Assembly: GCA_902773195.1 (NCBI GenBank)
Contig: CACYDL010000130.1
Coordinates: forward strand, 1-5,376
Length of the DNA stretch: 5,376 nt
Source of the DNA: an uncultured Lachnospiraceae bacterium
Lineage (GTDB): Bacteria > Bacillota_A > Clostridia > Lachnospirales > Lachnospiraceae
Direction of reading: 5' to 3'
Shown here: positions 1 through 5,376 of the stretch, one piece after another
How positions within the stretch are numbered: position 1 is the first letter of the stretch
Layout: the number at the start of each line of letters is the position of its first letter
Notes under the pieces: model-generated
The model's database searches: none
What the model was told of the DNA's origin: nothing
Seen by the model: only the letters and a program-made list of their open reading frames with translations
Made by a program: the position numbers and the translations under genes

Positions 1-1
1 C

Positions 2-613
2 ACGGATCCTTCACTCCGCCTCAAATGCCAGAGATTCTTCAAGACAGTCATCTATCTGCCGAACCTGATCATGGCTTCCGCGTTCGCGATGCTGTTCTTC
101 ACCCTCTTCTCTGACAGCGGACCGATCAACTCGATCCTGATGAACCTGCATATTATCAGCCAGCCCTACAAGTTCATGTCCCACGTCGCCTCCGTCCGCG
201 GACTGGTCGGCTTCATGAACTTCATCATGTGGTTCGGCAACACGACGATCCTCCTGATGGCGGGTATGGTGGGCATCGATCCCTCGCTCTTTGAGGCCGC
301 CCAGGTCGACGGCGCGACCGCGACGCAGATCTTCTGGAAGATCACCCTTCCGCTGCTTCGCCCGATCCTGGTCTACACACTGATCACCTCCCTGATCGGC
401 GGTATGCAGATGTTCGATGTTCCCCAGATCCTGACCAACGGCAACGGCGATCCCAACAGAAGCGCGATGACGCTGATCATGTACCTGAACAACCACCTGT
501 ACAGCAAGAACTACGGTATGGGCGGCGCTCTCTCCGTGATCCTGTTCATCGTCACGGCCATCCTGAGCATCATCGTTTTCCGGGTGACGGGAAACAATGA
601 GAAGGTGAAGTGA
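2..613 (+). CDS. Sugar ABC transporter permease, MalF-like (CUT1), 5' partial
   Basis: This is an inner-membrane subunit of a binding-protein-dependent carbohydrate importer (CUT1 family, MalF/LacF/UgpA type). The reading frame is open from base 2, so the start and the first membrane segments lie before the window; the first ATG at 71 is internal. Visible are the family block FFKTVIYLPNLIMA (from about base 35), then hydrophobic segments, and the EAA loop at about 293-364, which begins EAAQVDGATATQIFWKITLP and docks on the ATPase subunit. A last membrane segment near 535-590 is followed by a short charged tail ending in TGA. The next permease starts 13 bases downstream, and its ribosome binding site overlaps this stop, so the two are surely co-transcribed and probably form a heterodimer. 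The class is secure. The sugar transported cannot be read from the sequence; multi-sugar, oligosaccharide or glycerol-phosphate substrates are all possible. Confidence 0.93.
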   Translation, partial: TDPSLRLKCQRFFKTVIYLPNLIMASAFAMLFFTLFSDSGPINSILMNLHIISQPYKFMSHVASVRGLVGFMNFIMWFGNTTILLMAGMVGIDPSLFEAAQVDGATATQIFWKITLPLLRPILVYTLITSLIGGMQMFDVPQILTNGNGDPNRSAMTLIMYLNNHLYSKNYGMGGALSVILFIVTAILSIIVFRVTGNNEKVK

Positions 614-626
614 GGAGGAGACCATC

Positions 627-1484
627 ATGAATGATAAGAAAGAAAACGGCGTGAATATCCACGCCCGGAGAACCATAGCCTACGTCGTACTGATTATTCT
701 GAGTTTCCTCTGCCTGGTCTGGTTCTACATCATGTTCATCAACACCACCAGATCCCACGCCGAGCTGAACCGCGGATTTACGCCGTTCCCGAGCAAATAC
801 CTGGTGATGAATTTCACCAACCTGTTCACCAAGAGCACCCAGCCCGTGATCCGCGGCATGCTGAACAGCCTTCTCGTCGCGGCCAGCAGCGCTCTGCTGT
901 GCACGTATTTCTCGACGATGACGGCCTACGCGATCCACGCGTACGACTTCAAGATGAAGAAATTCCTGTACACCTTCATCCTGATGGTCATGATGATTCC
1001 CACGCAGGTCACCGCCCTCGGTTTCCTGCAGCTGATGAGAAAGATGGGCCTGGAGGACAACTTCATCCCGCTGATCGTTCCTTCGATCGCGGCACCCATC
1101 ACCTTCTTCTACATGAAGCAGTACATGGACTCCACGCTTTCCCTCTCCCTGGTGGAGGCGGCGCGCATCGACGGCGCGGGCGAGTTCAAGATTTTCAACA
1201 GCGTCGTCCTTCCGCTGATGAAGCCGGCGATCTCGGTGCAGGCGATTTTCACCTTCGTGCAGAGCTGGAACAACTACTTCACTCCGTCCCTGATCCTGCA
1301 CAAGGACATGATGAAAACGCTCCCGATCCTGATCGCTCAGCTTCGAAGCGCGGACTTCCTGAAGTTCGATATGGGGCAGGTTTACGCGATGATCACCTTC
1401 TCGATCCTCCCCGTCATCGTGGTCTATCTGATTCTCTCCAAGAATATCGTCGCCGGCGTTCAGCTGGGCGGTGTCAAGGAGTGA
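627..1484 (+). CDS. Sugar ABC transporter permease, MalG-like (CUT1)
   Basis: This is the complete second permease of the carbohydrate importer, 285 residues, close to the usual 270-300 for MalG/LacG/UgpE proteins. The ATG at 627 is preceded by GAGGAGGAG at 612-620 with six bases between. A short charged N-terminus leads into a first membrane segment (about residues 17-38). Further segments lie near 81-103, 113-135, 146-166, 205-228 and 252-273, the six expected for this subunit. The EAA loop starts at residue 177 (EAARIDGAGEFKIF, then LPLMKP), with the conserved Gly at position 7 of the loop (G183). The C-terminus, GVQLGGVKE, matches the family ending, so the protein is not truncated. It pairs with the upstream permease. 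Neither the ATPase (often a shared MsmX-type protein in Bacillota) nor this operon's own binding protein is visible; the latter would normally lie upstream of the window. Class very sure, substrate unknown. Confidence 0.95.
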   Translation: MNDKKENGVNIHARRTIAYVVLIILSFLCLVWFYIMFINTTRSHAELNRGFTPFPSKYLVMNFTNLFTKSTQPVIRGMLNSLLVAASSALLCTYFSTMTAYAIHAYDFKMKKFLYTFILMVMMIPTQVTALGFLQLMRKMGLEDNFIPLIVPSIAAPITFFYMKQYMDSTLSLSLVEAARIDGAGEFKIFNSVVLPLMKPAISVQAIFTFVQSWNNYFTPSLILHKDMMKTLPILIAQLRSADFLKFDMGQVYAMITFSILPVIVVYLILSKNIVAGVQLGGVKE

Positions 1485-1498
1485 CAACCATGTAATAA
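1476..1498 (+). other. Ribosome binding site followed by ATG-TAA-TAA start-stop
   Basis: AAGGAG (1476-1481), inside the last codons of the second permease, is followed after eight bases by ATG at 1490, then TAA at 1493 and TAA at 1496. The geometry is that of a normal translation start, but the reading frame is a single codon. No sensible protein follows in any frame. The simplest reading is the relic of a third operon gene whose body was deleted. A chance occurrence, or a minimal ORF that holds ribosomes to affect the mRNA end, are the alternatives. The sequence elements are plain; the meaning is inference. Confidence 0.4.
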
Positions 1499-1776
1499 AC
1501 GTCCTGCTTCCGACGGCTTTCCGCGGCGGGGGCGCGGGGAAAAGCGGAGCGGAGCGGTTAAAAAATTTCTTATTCGTAGAGGGCTTCGTCTCGCAGTCGT
1601 CAGGCTGCGGGCCGGAGTCCTTTTGCGGTATACGGGCTGGGATCCTTTTGCGGTATGCGGGCCGGGGCGAAATGGTTTTTCGGTATCAGGACCGGGGCTG
1701 TCTGCGGGATCGGGACCGGCCGGGACTCCTTTTATGCGGGGCCGCAGGACCGGCGGGGCGGAGGAAAACGGCATCC
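1485..1776. other. Intergenic region without a convincing gene
   Basis: This stretch separates the permease operon from the VanZ-like gene. One forward frame stays open through it and joins the VanZ-like gene, but its translation is low-complexity, rich in Gly, Arg, Ser and Cys, and has no domain-like pattern. I read it as chance openness in GC-rich DNA. Bases 1542-1556 hold short GCGGA iterations, followed by an AT-rich patch (about 1558-1575) with no hairpin before it. A weak CTTTCC/GGAAAAG pairing near 1518-1544 is not followed by a T tract, so I see no clear terminator for the permease operon. From about 1611 the degenerate 25-bp repeat begins. Confidence 0.6.
1611..1740. repeat. Degenerate GC-rich tandem repeat, about 25 bp
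   Basis: Two adjacent units with a period of exactly 25 bases start at 1618 and 1643. Each begins TCCTTTTGCGGTAT and continues with a CGGGC(T/C)GGG block. A diverged third copy starts at 1673 (T, GG, a run of T, then CGGTAT and a GACCGGGG block). A fourth partial copy starts at 1727 (TCCTTTTATGCGGG). The spacing drifts from 25 to 30 to 54 bases, so the array is old or was formed by slippage. It lies just upstream of the promoter of the VanZ-like gene. No protein-coding pattern is kept, because 25 is not a multiple of three. Whether it binds a regulator is unknown. Confidence 0.6.
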
Positions 1777-1805
1777 GGGACAGACGGGCCAAAATGTGGT
1801 ATAGT
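1777..1805 (+). promoter_or_regulatory. Extended -10 sigma-A type promoter for the VanZ-like/binding-protein unit
   Basis: A -35-like GGGACA (1777-1782, four of six matches to TTGACA) is followed by a 17-base spacer and TATAGT (1800-1805, five of six matches to TATAAT). A TG dinucleotide one base before the -10 box (1797-1798) makes it an extended -10 promoter. Transcription would begin near 1812 and give a leader of about 40 bases before the GTG start at 1852. The fit is good and the position is right, but it is a prediction from consensus only. No operator was recognised. Confidence 0.6.
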
Positions 1806-1833
1806 GAGATGGTCGGCACAGGACATGATGCGG

Positions 1834-1840
1834 AAGGAGG
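1834..1840 (+). promoter_or_regulatory. Ribosome binding site that decides the GTG start
   Basis: AAGGAGG lies 11 bases before the GTG at 1852. The in-frame ATGs at 1825 and 1828 lie before this site and have only weak purine stretches upstream. This favours GTG 1852 as the start of the VanZ-like protein. The spacing is slightly long but acceptable. Confidence 0.65.
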
Positions 1841-1851
1841 TGTGCGTCCGC

Positions 1852-2463
1852 GTGAATTCGGTATTCAAACTGTGGAATCAGGCGCTGAGGCTCTTCAGCA
1901 CAGAGGATTTTATGATCATCGGGCTGGTCGCGGCCTGCGTGATCATGATGCCGTTTTTTGTGCTGGGACTGAGAAAGCGCTCCTACGTCAGGGTGATCTC
2001 CCTGATCGTCCTGGCGGCCTACGCCGCGGGGGAGCTGTATTTTACGTTTTTCAACCGATCCTCCCTCCAGAGCGTCAATATGCTGGAGCCTATGCGAGAC
2101 ATCCGGGCGGCCTTCCGGGTGGACGACGGGGTCGTCGGCTTCGTGCGCAGGCTCTCCGACGGGGATCTGCGCGGCGCTCTCTCCGCGGTCCATATCGGGG
2201 ATCCGAGAAAAGCCCGGGAAGTGTTTCTGAATATCCTGCTTTTCCTGCCCCTGGGGTATCTGCTGCCGTTTGTCTCGAAGAAGCTCAGAAATCCGTTCTT
2301 TATCACGCTGATCGGCTTTCTCTGCTCGCTGGCGACAGAGTGCGCCCAGTTCTACACGAGGCTCGGCACGTTTCAGGTGGACGATCTCGTCTGCAATACG
2401 CTCGGCACACTGATCGGAGGACTGATCGGCGTGCTGCTCTGCGCCCTCTGGCGGGTGGAGTGA
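1852..2463 (+). CDS. VanZ-like family membrane protein
   Basis: This is a polytopic membrane protein of 203 residues from GTG 1852, within the usual range for VanZ-like proteins. Predicted membrane segments lie at about residues 20-40, 46-67, 124-141, 148-165 and 183-200, with a hydrophilic stretch at 68-122. The VanZ signature is present: N127 followed by FLPLG (131-135), then E163 with Q166 (ATECAQF), then DD at 177-178 with N182 and G185. The founding VanZ of the Tn1546 cluster gives low-level teicoplanin resistance. For most chromosomal members the biochemical role is unknown, so no resistance phenotype should be assumed. The gene follows a good promoter, and its stop is 13 bases before the solute-binding protein gene, which suggests an operon. 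An ATG start at 1825 would add nine residues without changing the fold. Family sure, function unknown. Confidence 0.88.
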   Translation: MNSVFKLWNQALRLFSTEDFMIIGLVAACVIMMPFFVLGLRKRSYVRVISLIVLAAYAAGELYFTFFNRSSLQSVNMLEPMRDIRAAFRVDDGVVGFVRRLSDGDLRGALSAVHIGDPRKAREVFLNILLFLPLGYLLPFVSKKLRNPFFITLIGFLCSLATECAQFYTRLGTFQVDDLVCNTLGTLIGGLIGVLLCALWRVE

Positions 2464-2476
2464 CAGGAGGGAAGCG

Positions 2477-3835
2477 ATGGCAAACAGAAGGCTCGTAAAA
2501 AGAATCTTTTCCGCGCTGGCGGCGGTGACCGTGGCCGCCGGCACTGCTGCCGGCCCCGCCGGGACGGCCTGCGCCGCGGACGGCGCCGCGGGACCGGACG
2601 CGGCGGAAGAGGGCGCCGTGTTCAATATCTACTGCTATAACGAGGAATTCCGCGCCAGGCTCGCGGATCACCACCCCGCCTATATCACGATCGACGACGC
2701 CACCGGCCGCATCGGAGACGTGACGATCCGGTGGACGATGATCCCGACGGACGGGGAGGCGTACCAGCAGACGCTGACGAATCTCCTGACCGAAAATGAG
2801 ACCCTTCCCGCCGATACCCGGGTCGATCTCTTTCTCGCCGACGGGAGCTTCCTCGGCCTGTTTGCCGACGCCGCGCAGGAGGTGACGGTGCCGGTGGAGG
2901 AGCTGGGCATCACCGAAGAGGAGCTGGAAGAGCAGTACGGCTACACAAAGGAGGCCGCCTCCGATCCGGAGGGGGTTCTGCGCGGGCTCACCTGGCAGTG
3001 CACGCCCGGCGTCATGATTTATAACCGGAAGATCGCGAAGGACACCTGGGGAACCGACGACCCGGAAGAGATACAGAAGCATTTCACCGACTGGGAGGCC
3101 TACCGGAAGGCCGCGGACGAGCTGCTGGAGAAGGGCTTCCTGATCACGGCCTCCGCCTCGGATACCTTCCGGCCCTACGCCGGGAATATGGCGGGGCGGT
3201 GGCTTGGCGGCGACGGGAACGTGGTGATCCCGGAGAACGTGGGGCGATGGATCCGGGACTCCAAGCGTCTGGTCGACGCGGGCGAGACGACCACCGCCTC
3301 CATGTGGAGTTCGGACTGGAACGCCGCCCTCATGCCCTCGGGCAATGTGTTCTGCTGCTTCGGCCCCGAGTGGATGATACGCTACGGACTGGGGCAGGAT
3401 CTGTCGGGCTCCGTCGCCGCCCAGGGAGGATGGGCGGTGTGCCGGGGACCGGAGAGCTTCTTCTGGGGCGGAACATGGCTGTTCACCGCGAGAGGCACCG
3501 ACAACGCCGCCCTGGCCGCCGATATCATGAGGACGATGACGGCGGACCAGGAGGTGCTGGCGGAGATCCGCCTGACAGACGGGGATTTCGTCAACAGCAG
3601 GGCGGTGATGGAATCGACGGAGGTCACCTTCCCCGCCTCGTCGGACGTCCTGGGGGGCCAGGATCCGACGGAGACGCTGACGGAGGCGGCGGAATCCATC
3701 GAAAACGTCCTCTCCGGACGAAGGGACACGGAGTGCCGGGAGGCGCTGCAGGCCGTCGCGCGGGAGTACTTCGAGGGCGGCATCAAGACCTATGAGGAGC
3801 TGGCGGAGGCGTTCGCGTCAGCCGTCTCCGGGTGA
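2477..3835 (+). CDS. Extracellular solute-binding protein of a carbohydrate ABC transporter
   Basis: This 452-residue exported protein captures a solute outside the membrane and passes it to ABC permeases (sugar-binding family 1 type). AGGAGG (2465-2470) lies six bases before ATG. The N-terminus has basic residues (RR, KR within residues 4-9), a hydrophobic Ala/Val core (10-25) and a likely signal peptidase I site after ACA (residues 31-33). C32 could alternatively be a lipidated cysteine, but the preceding GTA is a poor lipobox. The mature part begins VFNIYCYNEEF (48 on), typical of clostridial sugar-binding proteins. Other family blocks are WQCTPG (173-178) followed by YNRKIAK and GTDDPEE, DTFRPYAGN in the middle, MWSSDWNA (276-283), and FFWGGTW (329-334) followed by a mobile TDN-IMR region. 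These aromatic stretches commonly line the sugar site. Length is normal and nothing suggests truncation. It is co-oriented with the VanZ-like gene, and no permease follows it. Family sure, ligand unknown. Confidence 0.9.
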   Translation: MANRRLVKRIFSALAAVTVAAGTAAGPAGTACAADGAAGPDAAEEGAVFNIYCYNEEFRARLADHHPAYITIDDATGRIGDVTIRWTMIPTDGEAYQQTLTNLLTENETLPADTRVDLFLADGSFLGLFADAAQEVTVPVEELGITEEELEEQYGYTKEAASDPEGVLRGLTWQCTPGVMIYNRKIAKDTWGTDDPEEIQKHFTDWEAYRKAADELLEKGFLITASASDTFRPYAGNMAGRWLGGDGNVVIPENVGRWIRDSKRLVDAGETTTASMWSSDWNAALMPSGNVFCCFGPEWMIRYGLGQDLSGSVAAQGGWAVCRGPESFFWGGTWLFTARGTDNAALAADIMRTMTADQEVLAEIRLTDGDFVNSRAVMESTEVTFPASSDVLGGQDPTETLTEAAESIENVLSGRRDTECREALQAVAREYFEGGIKTYEELAEAFASAVSG

Positions 3836-3949
3836 CGGGGATCCCGCGCCGGAAGGTGTTCCACGGAAAGCGTTTCGGAGGGAGACCGTTCCTTCCGGGA
3901 AACAGCGGCGCGCGCCGGAGGAACCTCGGGGCGCAGCAAAAAACGGGTA

Positions 3950-3999
3950 AAAAACAGCGGCAGGCGGAGGGATGATGATCCCTGCCGCCTGCTGTTTTT
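3950..3999. terminator. Bidirectional rho-independent terminator between convergent genes
   Basis: AAAAACAGC (3950-3958) pairs with GCTGTTTTT (3991-3999), AGGCGG (3962-3967) with CCGCCT (3985-3990), and AGGGAT (3968-3973) with ATCCCT (3978-3983), closing a GATG loop. The only interruptions are a three-base bulge (3959-3961) and a one-base bulge (3984). The + strand ends in a run of five T. The - strand gives a run of six U from the A tract at 3949-3954. It lies about 115 bases after the binding-protein stop and about 180 bases after the stop of the ABC-2 permease on the other strand, so it can end both transcripts. Confidence 0.85.
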
Positions 4000-4013
4000 C
4001 GCTGCAATCAAGT

Positions 4014-4183
4014 GATCCGCCGGCTGCTGCGGTTCCGTCCTGCGAGGATCCGCCGGGCGCTGTGGTTCCGTCCTTGAGAGGATCCGCCGGGGCGCTGTGG
4101 TTCCGTCCTTCAGACGACCGCAGGACGCAGCGGTTCCGTCCTTCGGGGAAATCCGGCCGGGGCCCTTCCTTCCGTCCTTCAGA
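4014..4183. repeat. Tandem repeat, five units of 33-35 bp
   Basis: The units are 4014-4046, 4047-4080, 4081-4114, 4115-4148 and 4149-4183, with a partial sixth beginning at 4184. Units 1-3 begin GATCCGCCGG, and every unit has (G/C)NTTCCGTCCT in its second half. Units 2 and 3 are nearly identical; units 4 and 5 are more diverged. Units 1-4 each contain CCGC, 8-9 bases, then GCGG or GTGG, so a small hairpin can form in each copy. The unit length is not a multiple of three, so the reading frames crossing it on both strands are not likely to be proteins. Unit 5 contains the stop codon (4179-4181) of the gene on the - strand. Confidence 0.85.
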
Positions 4184-5376
4184 TGACCGGCCAGGAGCCA
4201 GGCAGCAGGAAGCGTAGATACTTCGCCGCACCCGGGAGCATGGCGCTGCCGGTGATGCCGTCGCTCAGCACCGCGGCGGCCAGGATGACAGCCACCGCCG
4301 CGAAGAGGCAGAGCGTCTGGCTCCGGCGGAAGAGTTTTGTGAAGAGCACCGCCCAGAGGGCGCAGGCGATCAGGAACGGGGCGAGAAGCGCCGCCCTGAG
4401 GGGAAGGCCTCCCGACGCCGCCGCGGCGGCCGCCGTCATGGCCGCGCCGAAGGGGATCAGCGGGGACAGGGTCTCGAGAACCGTGTAGGTGAAACCCGAC
4501 GATCGCAGAAAAGCCGTCACGGCCGCCTGCTCCGGGTAGAAGGCTGTCTGCGAGAAGAGCAGGGCCGCGGCAAAAATCATGAGGACGGCAGCCGGCCAGA
4601 CGGGGGCTCCCGCCCCATTCCGGGCGGCTTCTCCGTTCCCGGGGTTGGTTTTTCTGTTCCTGGCAGTGGTTTCTCCGTTCCCGGCAGCGGCTTCCCCGTC
4701 TCCGTCTCCGGCTTCCCTTAAGCCCATGTATTCGTAATCGACGCGGAAGGTCTCTCCGCTGTCCGAGACGGCGCGCATCTCCGCCAGAAACGCGGCGGCC
4801 ATGTCCTCGTCCGGATCCGTGAAGATGGCCCCGGTCCGGATGTCGTGCAGCATGACGGATTCGGACAGAAGACCGAACAGGGTGGCGTAGACCTCCTCCT
4901 TGGCGGCTTCCCCCTTGGTGGTGGACGTCGTGAAGAGGTAGTCGGCGCAGCCGTCCAGGACCGGGAAGGTGATGCCTCCCATCTGGGCGGCCGCGGCGGC
5001 GTCGATCCGGTCGTCCAGCACGAAGCCGCAGTCGACCTTCTCCGAGACGACCGCGTCGGCGAGGGCCTCCCGGTCCTCGTACAGGACGTAATCGAGGATG
5101 CTGTCATTCTCCGTCAGGGCCCGGACCGTCTCCGAGGCCAGAGCGCCGCCCCCGTCCACGAGACCGACGGTGTGATTGGCGGCGGAGGGCAGGGTGGAGG
5201 CGCAGACGACGTAGAAGAGGAGAAGCCCCGCGCCCAGGACCATCCAGCGGGACGGCTTCCTGAGATCGCGGAGAAGAAGGATTCTCAGGCGCAGGAGCAG
5301 AGGAAGGCCTGAGCGGGAACGGTCCGGCCCGGCATGGGCGGAGCCGCTGCGGGCGGAACCGGGACGGTCTGACCCC
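4179..5376 (-). CDS. ABC-2 type transporter permease, 5' partial
   Basis: This is the membrane subunit of an ABC exporter (ABC-2 class: drug, bacteriocin or polysaccharide export; the cargo cannot be told). The frame stays open to the window edge. The ATG at 5243 falls at the beginning of the first membrane segment, while the codons before it encode a basic stretch (LRLRILLLRDLRKPSRW), the cytoplasmic N-terminus usual for the class. No ATG, GTG or TTG occurs in frame between 5244 and 5376, so the start lies beyond the window. Numbering from that Met: membrane segment 1-16, a large extracytoplasmic domain about 17-212, then segments near 214-236, 258-278, 281-306 and 308-332. The domain ends in a Gly/Asn/Glu/Thr repeat linker. 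The protein stops at FLLPGSWPVI, where relatives usually continue through one more membrane segment, so the C-terminus may be truncated. Its ATPase partner is presumably encoded outside the window. Confidence 0.78.
   Translation of the reverse strand, partial: GSDRPGSARSGSAHAGPDRSRSGLPLLLRLRILLLRDLRKPSRWMVLGAGLLLFYVVCASTLPSAANHTVGLVDGGGALASETVRALTENDSILDYVLYEDREALADAVVSEKVDCGFVLDDRIDAAAAAQMGGITFPVLDGCADYLFTTSTTKGEAAKEEVYATLFGLLSESVMLHDIRTGAIFTDPDEDMAAAFLAEMRAVSDSGETFRVDYEYMGLREAGDGDGEAAAGNGETTARNRKTNPGNGEAARNGAGAPVWPAAVLMIFAAALLFSQTAFYPEQAAVTAFLRSSGFTYTVLETLSPLIPFGAAMTAAAAAASGGLPLRAALLAPFLIACALWAVLFTKLFRRSQTLCLFAAVAVILAAAVLSDGITGSAMLPGAAKYLRFLLPGSWPVI
4626..4716 (-). repeat. In-frame 21-bp repeats in the ABC-2 permease gene
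   Basis: Four head-to-tail units of exactly 21 bases (4626-4646, 4647-4667, 4668-4688, 4689-4709) plus seven bases of a fifth share a GG(C/T)TT(C/T)(T/C)C(C/T)GT core on the + strand. Read on the coding (-) strand they give seven-residue units such as PGNGEAA, ARNRKTN, AGNGETT and AGDGDGE. The period keeps the frame, so copy number can change without breaking the gene. They form a polar, flexible linker between the extracytoplasmic domain and the second membrane segment. Confidence 0.85.

Noticed and set aside
570..1487. Long - strand open frame opposite the second permease
   Set aside because: The + strand permease is beyond doubt. The antisense translation is His/Asp/Glu/Arg/Gln-rich, typical of the shadow of a membrane protein gene in GC-rich DNA.
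1471..1851. Open frame that joins the VanZ-like gene and would add an N-terminal extension of about 127 residues
   Set aside because: The translation is low-complexity with no domain pattern, crosses repeat DNA of 25-bp period and lies upstream of the predicted promoter. The good ribosome binding site at 1834-1840 points to GTG 1852.
1852..2463. Glycopeptide resistance gene vanZ in the strict sense
   Set aside because: Only the general VanZ-like family motif is visible, and there are no vanHAX or other resistance-cluster genes nearby. The family is mostly of unknown function.
3849..3898. CCGGAAGG/CCTTCCGG inverted pair as a possible terminator
   Set aside because: The loop would be 34 bases and no T tract follows. 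The hairpin at 3950-3999 is far better.
4014..4183. CRISPR array
   Set aside because: The units are directly adjacent with no unique spacers between conserved repeats, the copies diverge along their whole length, and no cas gene is present.
3972..4217. Open frame of 81 codons on the + strand in the repeat array
   Set aside because: It starts within the terminator hairpin, has no ribosome binding site, and its Pro/Ser/Arg repetition comes from the DNA repeat.
3818..4231. Open frame of 137 codons on the - strand through the convergent intergenic region
   Set aside because: It runs across a terminator hairpin and a 34-bp repeat whose period is not a multiple of three. The protein is a string of Ser/Gly/Arg/Pro blocks without family features.

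Overview
The window looks like part of a GC-rich chromosome from a Gram-positive anaerobe of the Bacillota, most likely class Clostridia and Lachnospiraceae-like. That placement is an inference. It rests on strong AGGAGG-type ribosome binding sites, the sequence character of the carbohydrate ABC transporter proteins, a VanZ-like membrane protein and an ABC-2 type permease. No rRNA, tRNA, CRISPR array, transposase or phage gene was seen.

Left part (2-1484, + strand): the end of a CUT1-family (MalF/MalG type) sugar ABC transporter operon. The first permease is cut by the window edge; the second is complete and follows after 13 bases. Each carries the EAA loop that contacts the ATPase. Seven bases after the second stop codon, a good ribosome binding site is followed by an ATG and then directly by TAA TAA, a start-stop that may be the relic of a lost third gene.

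Intergenic stretch 1485-1851: no convincing gene. It holds a GC-rich degenerate repeat of about 25 bp (roughly 1611-1740) and, just after it, a well-formed promoter with an extended -10 box (1777-1805).

Middle part (1852-3835, + strand): a two-gene unit that this promoter could drive. It encodes a VanZ-like membrane protein (GTG start) and, 13 bases later, an exported sugar-type solute-binding protein. The binding protein has no permease gene next to it inside the unit. It may feed the permeases encoded upstream or other transporters, or it may work with the VanZ-like protein.

Intergenic stretch 3836-4178: a strong hairpin terminator flanked by A and T tracts (3950-3999), able to serve both convergent transcripts. 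It is followed by five tandem copies of a 33-35 bp GC-rich repeat (4014-4183) that reach into the stop codon of the gene on the other strand.

Right part (4179-5376, - strand): an ABC-2 type (drug/polysaccharide export class) permease whose 5' end lies beyond the window. It has one N-terminal membrane segment, a large extracytoplasmic domain with four 21-bp in-frame repeats, and four C-terminal membrane segments. The last segment usual for the family appears to be missing, and the stop codon sits inside the tandem repeat array.
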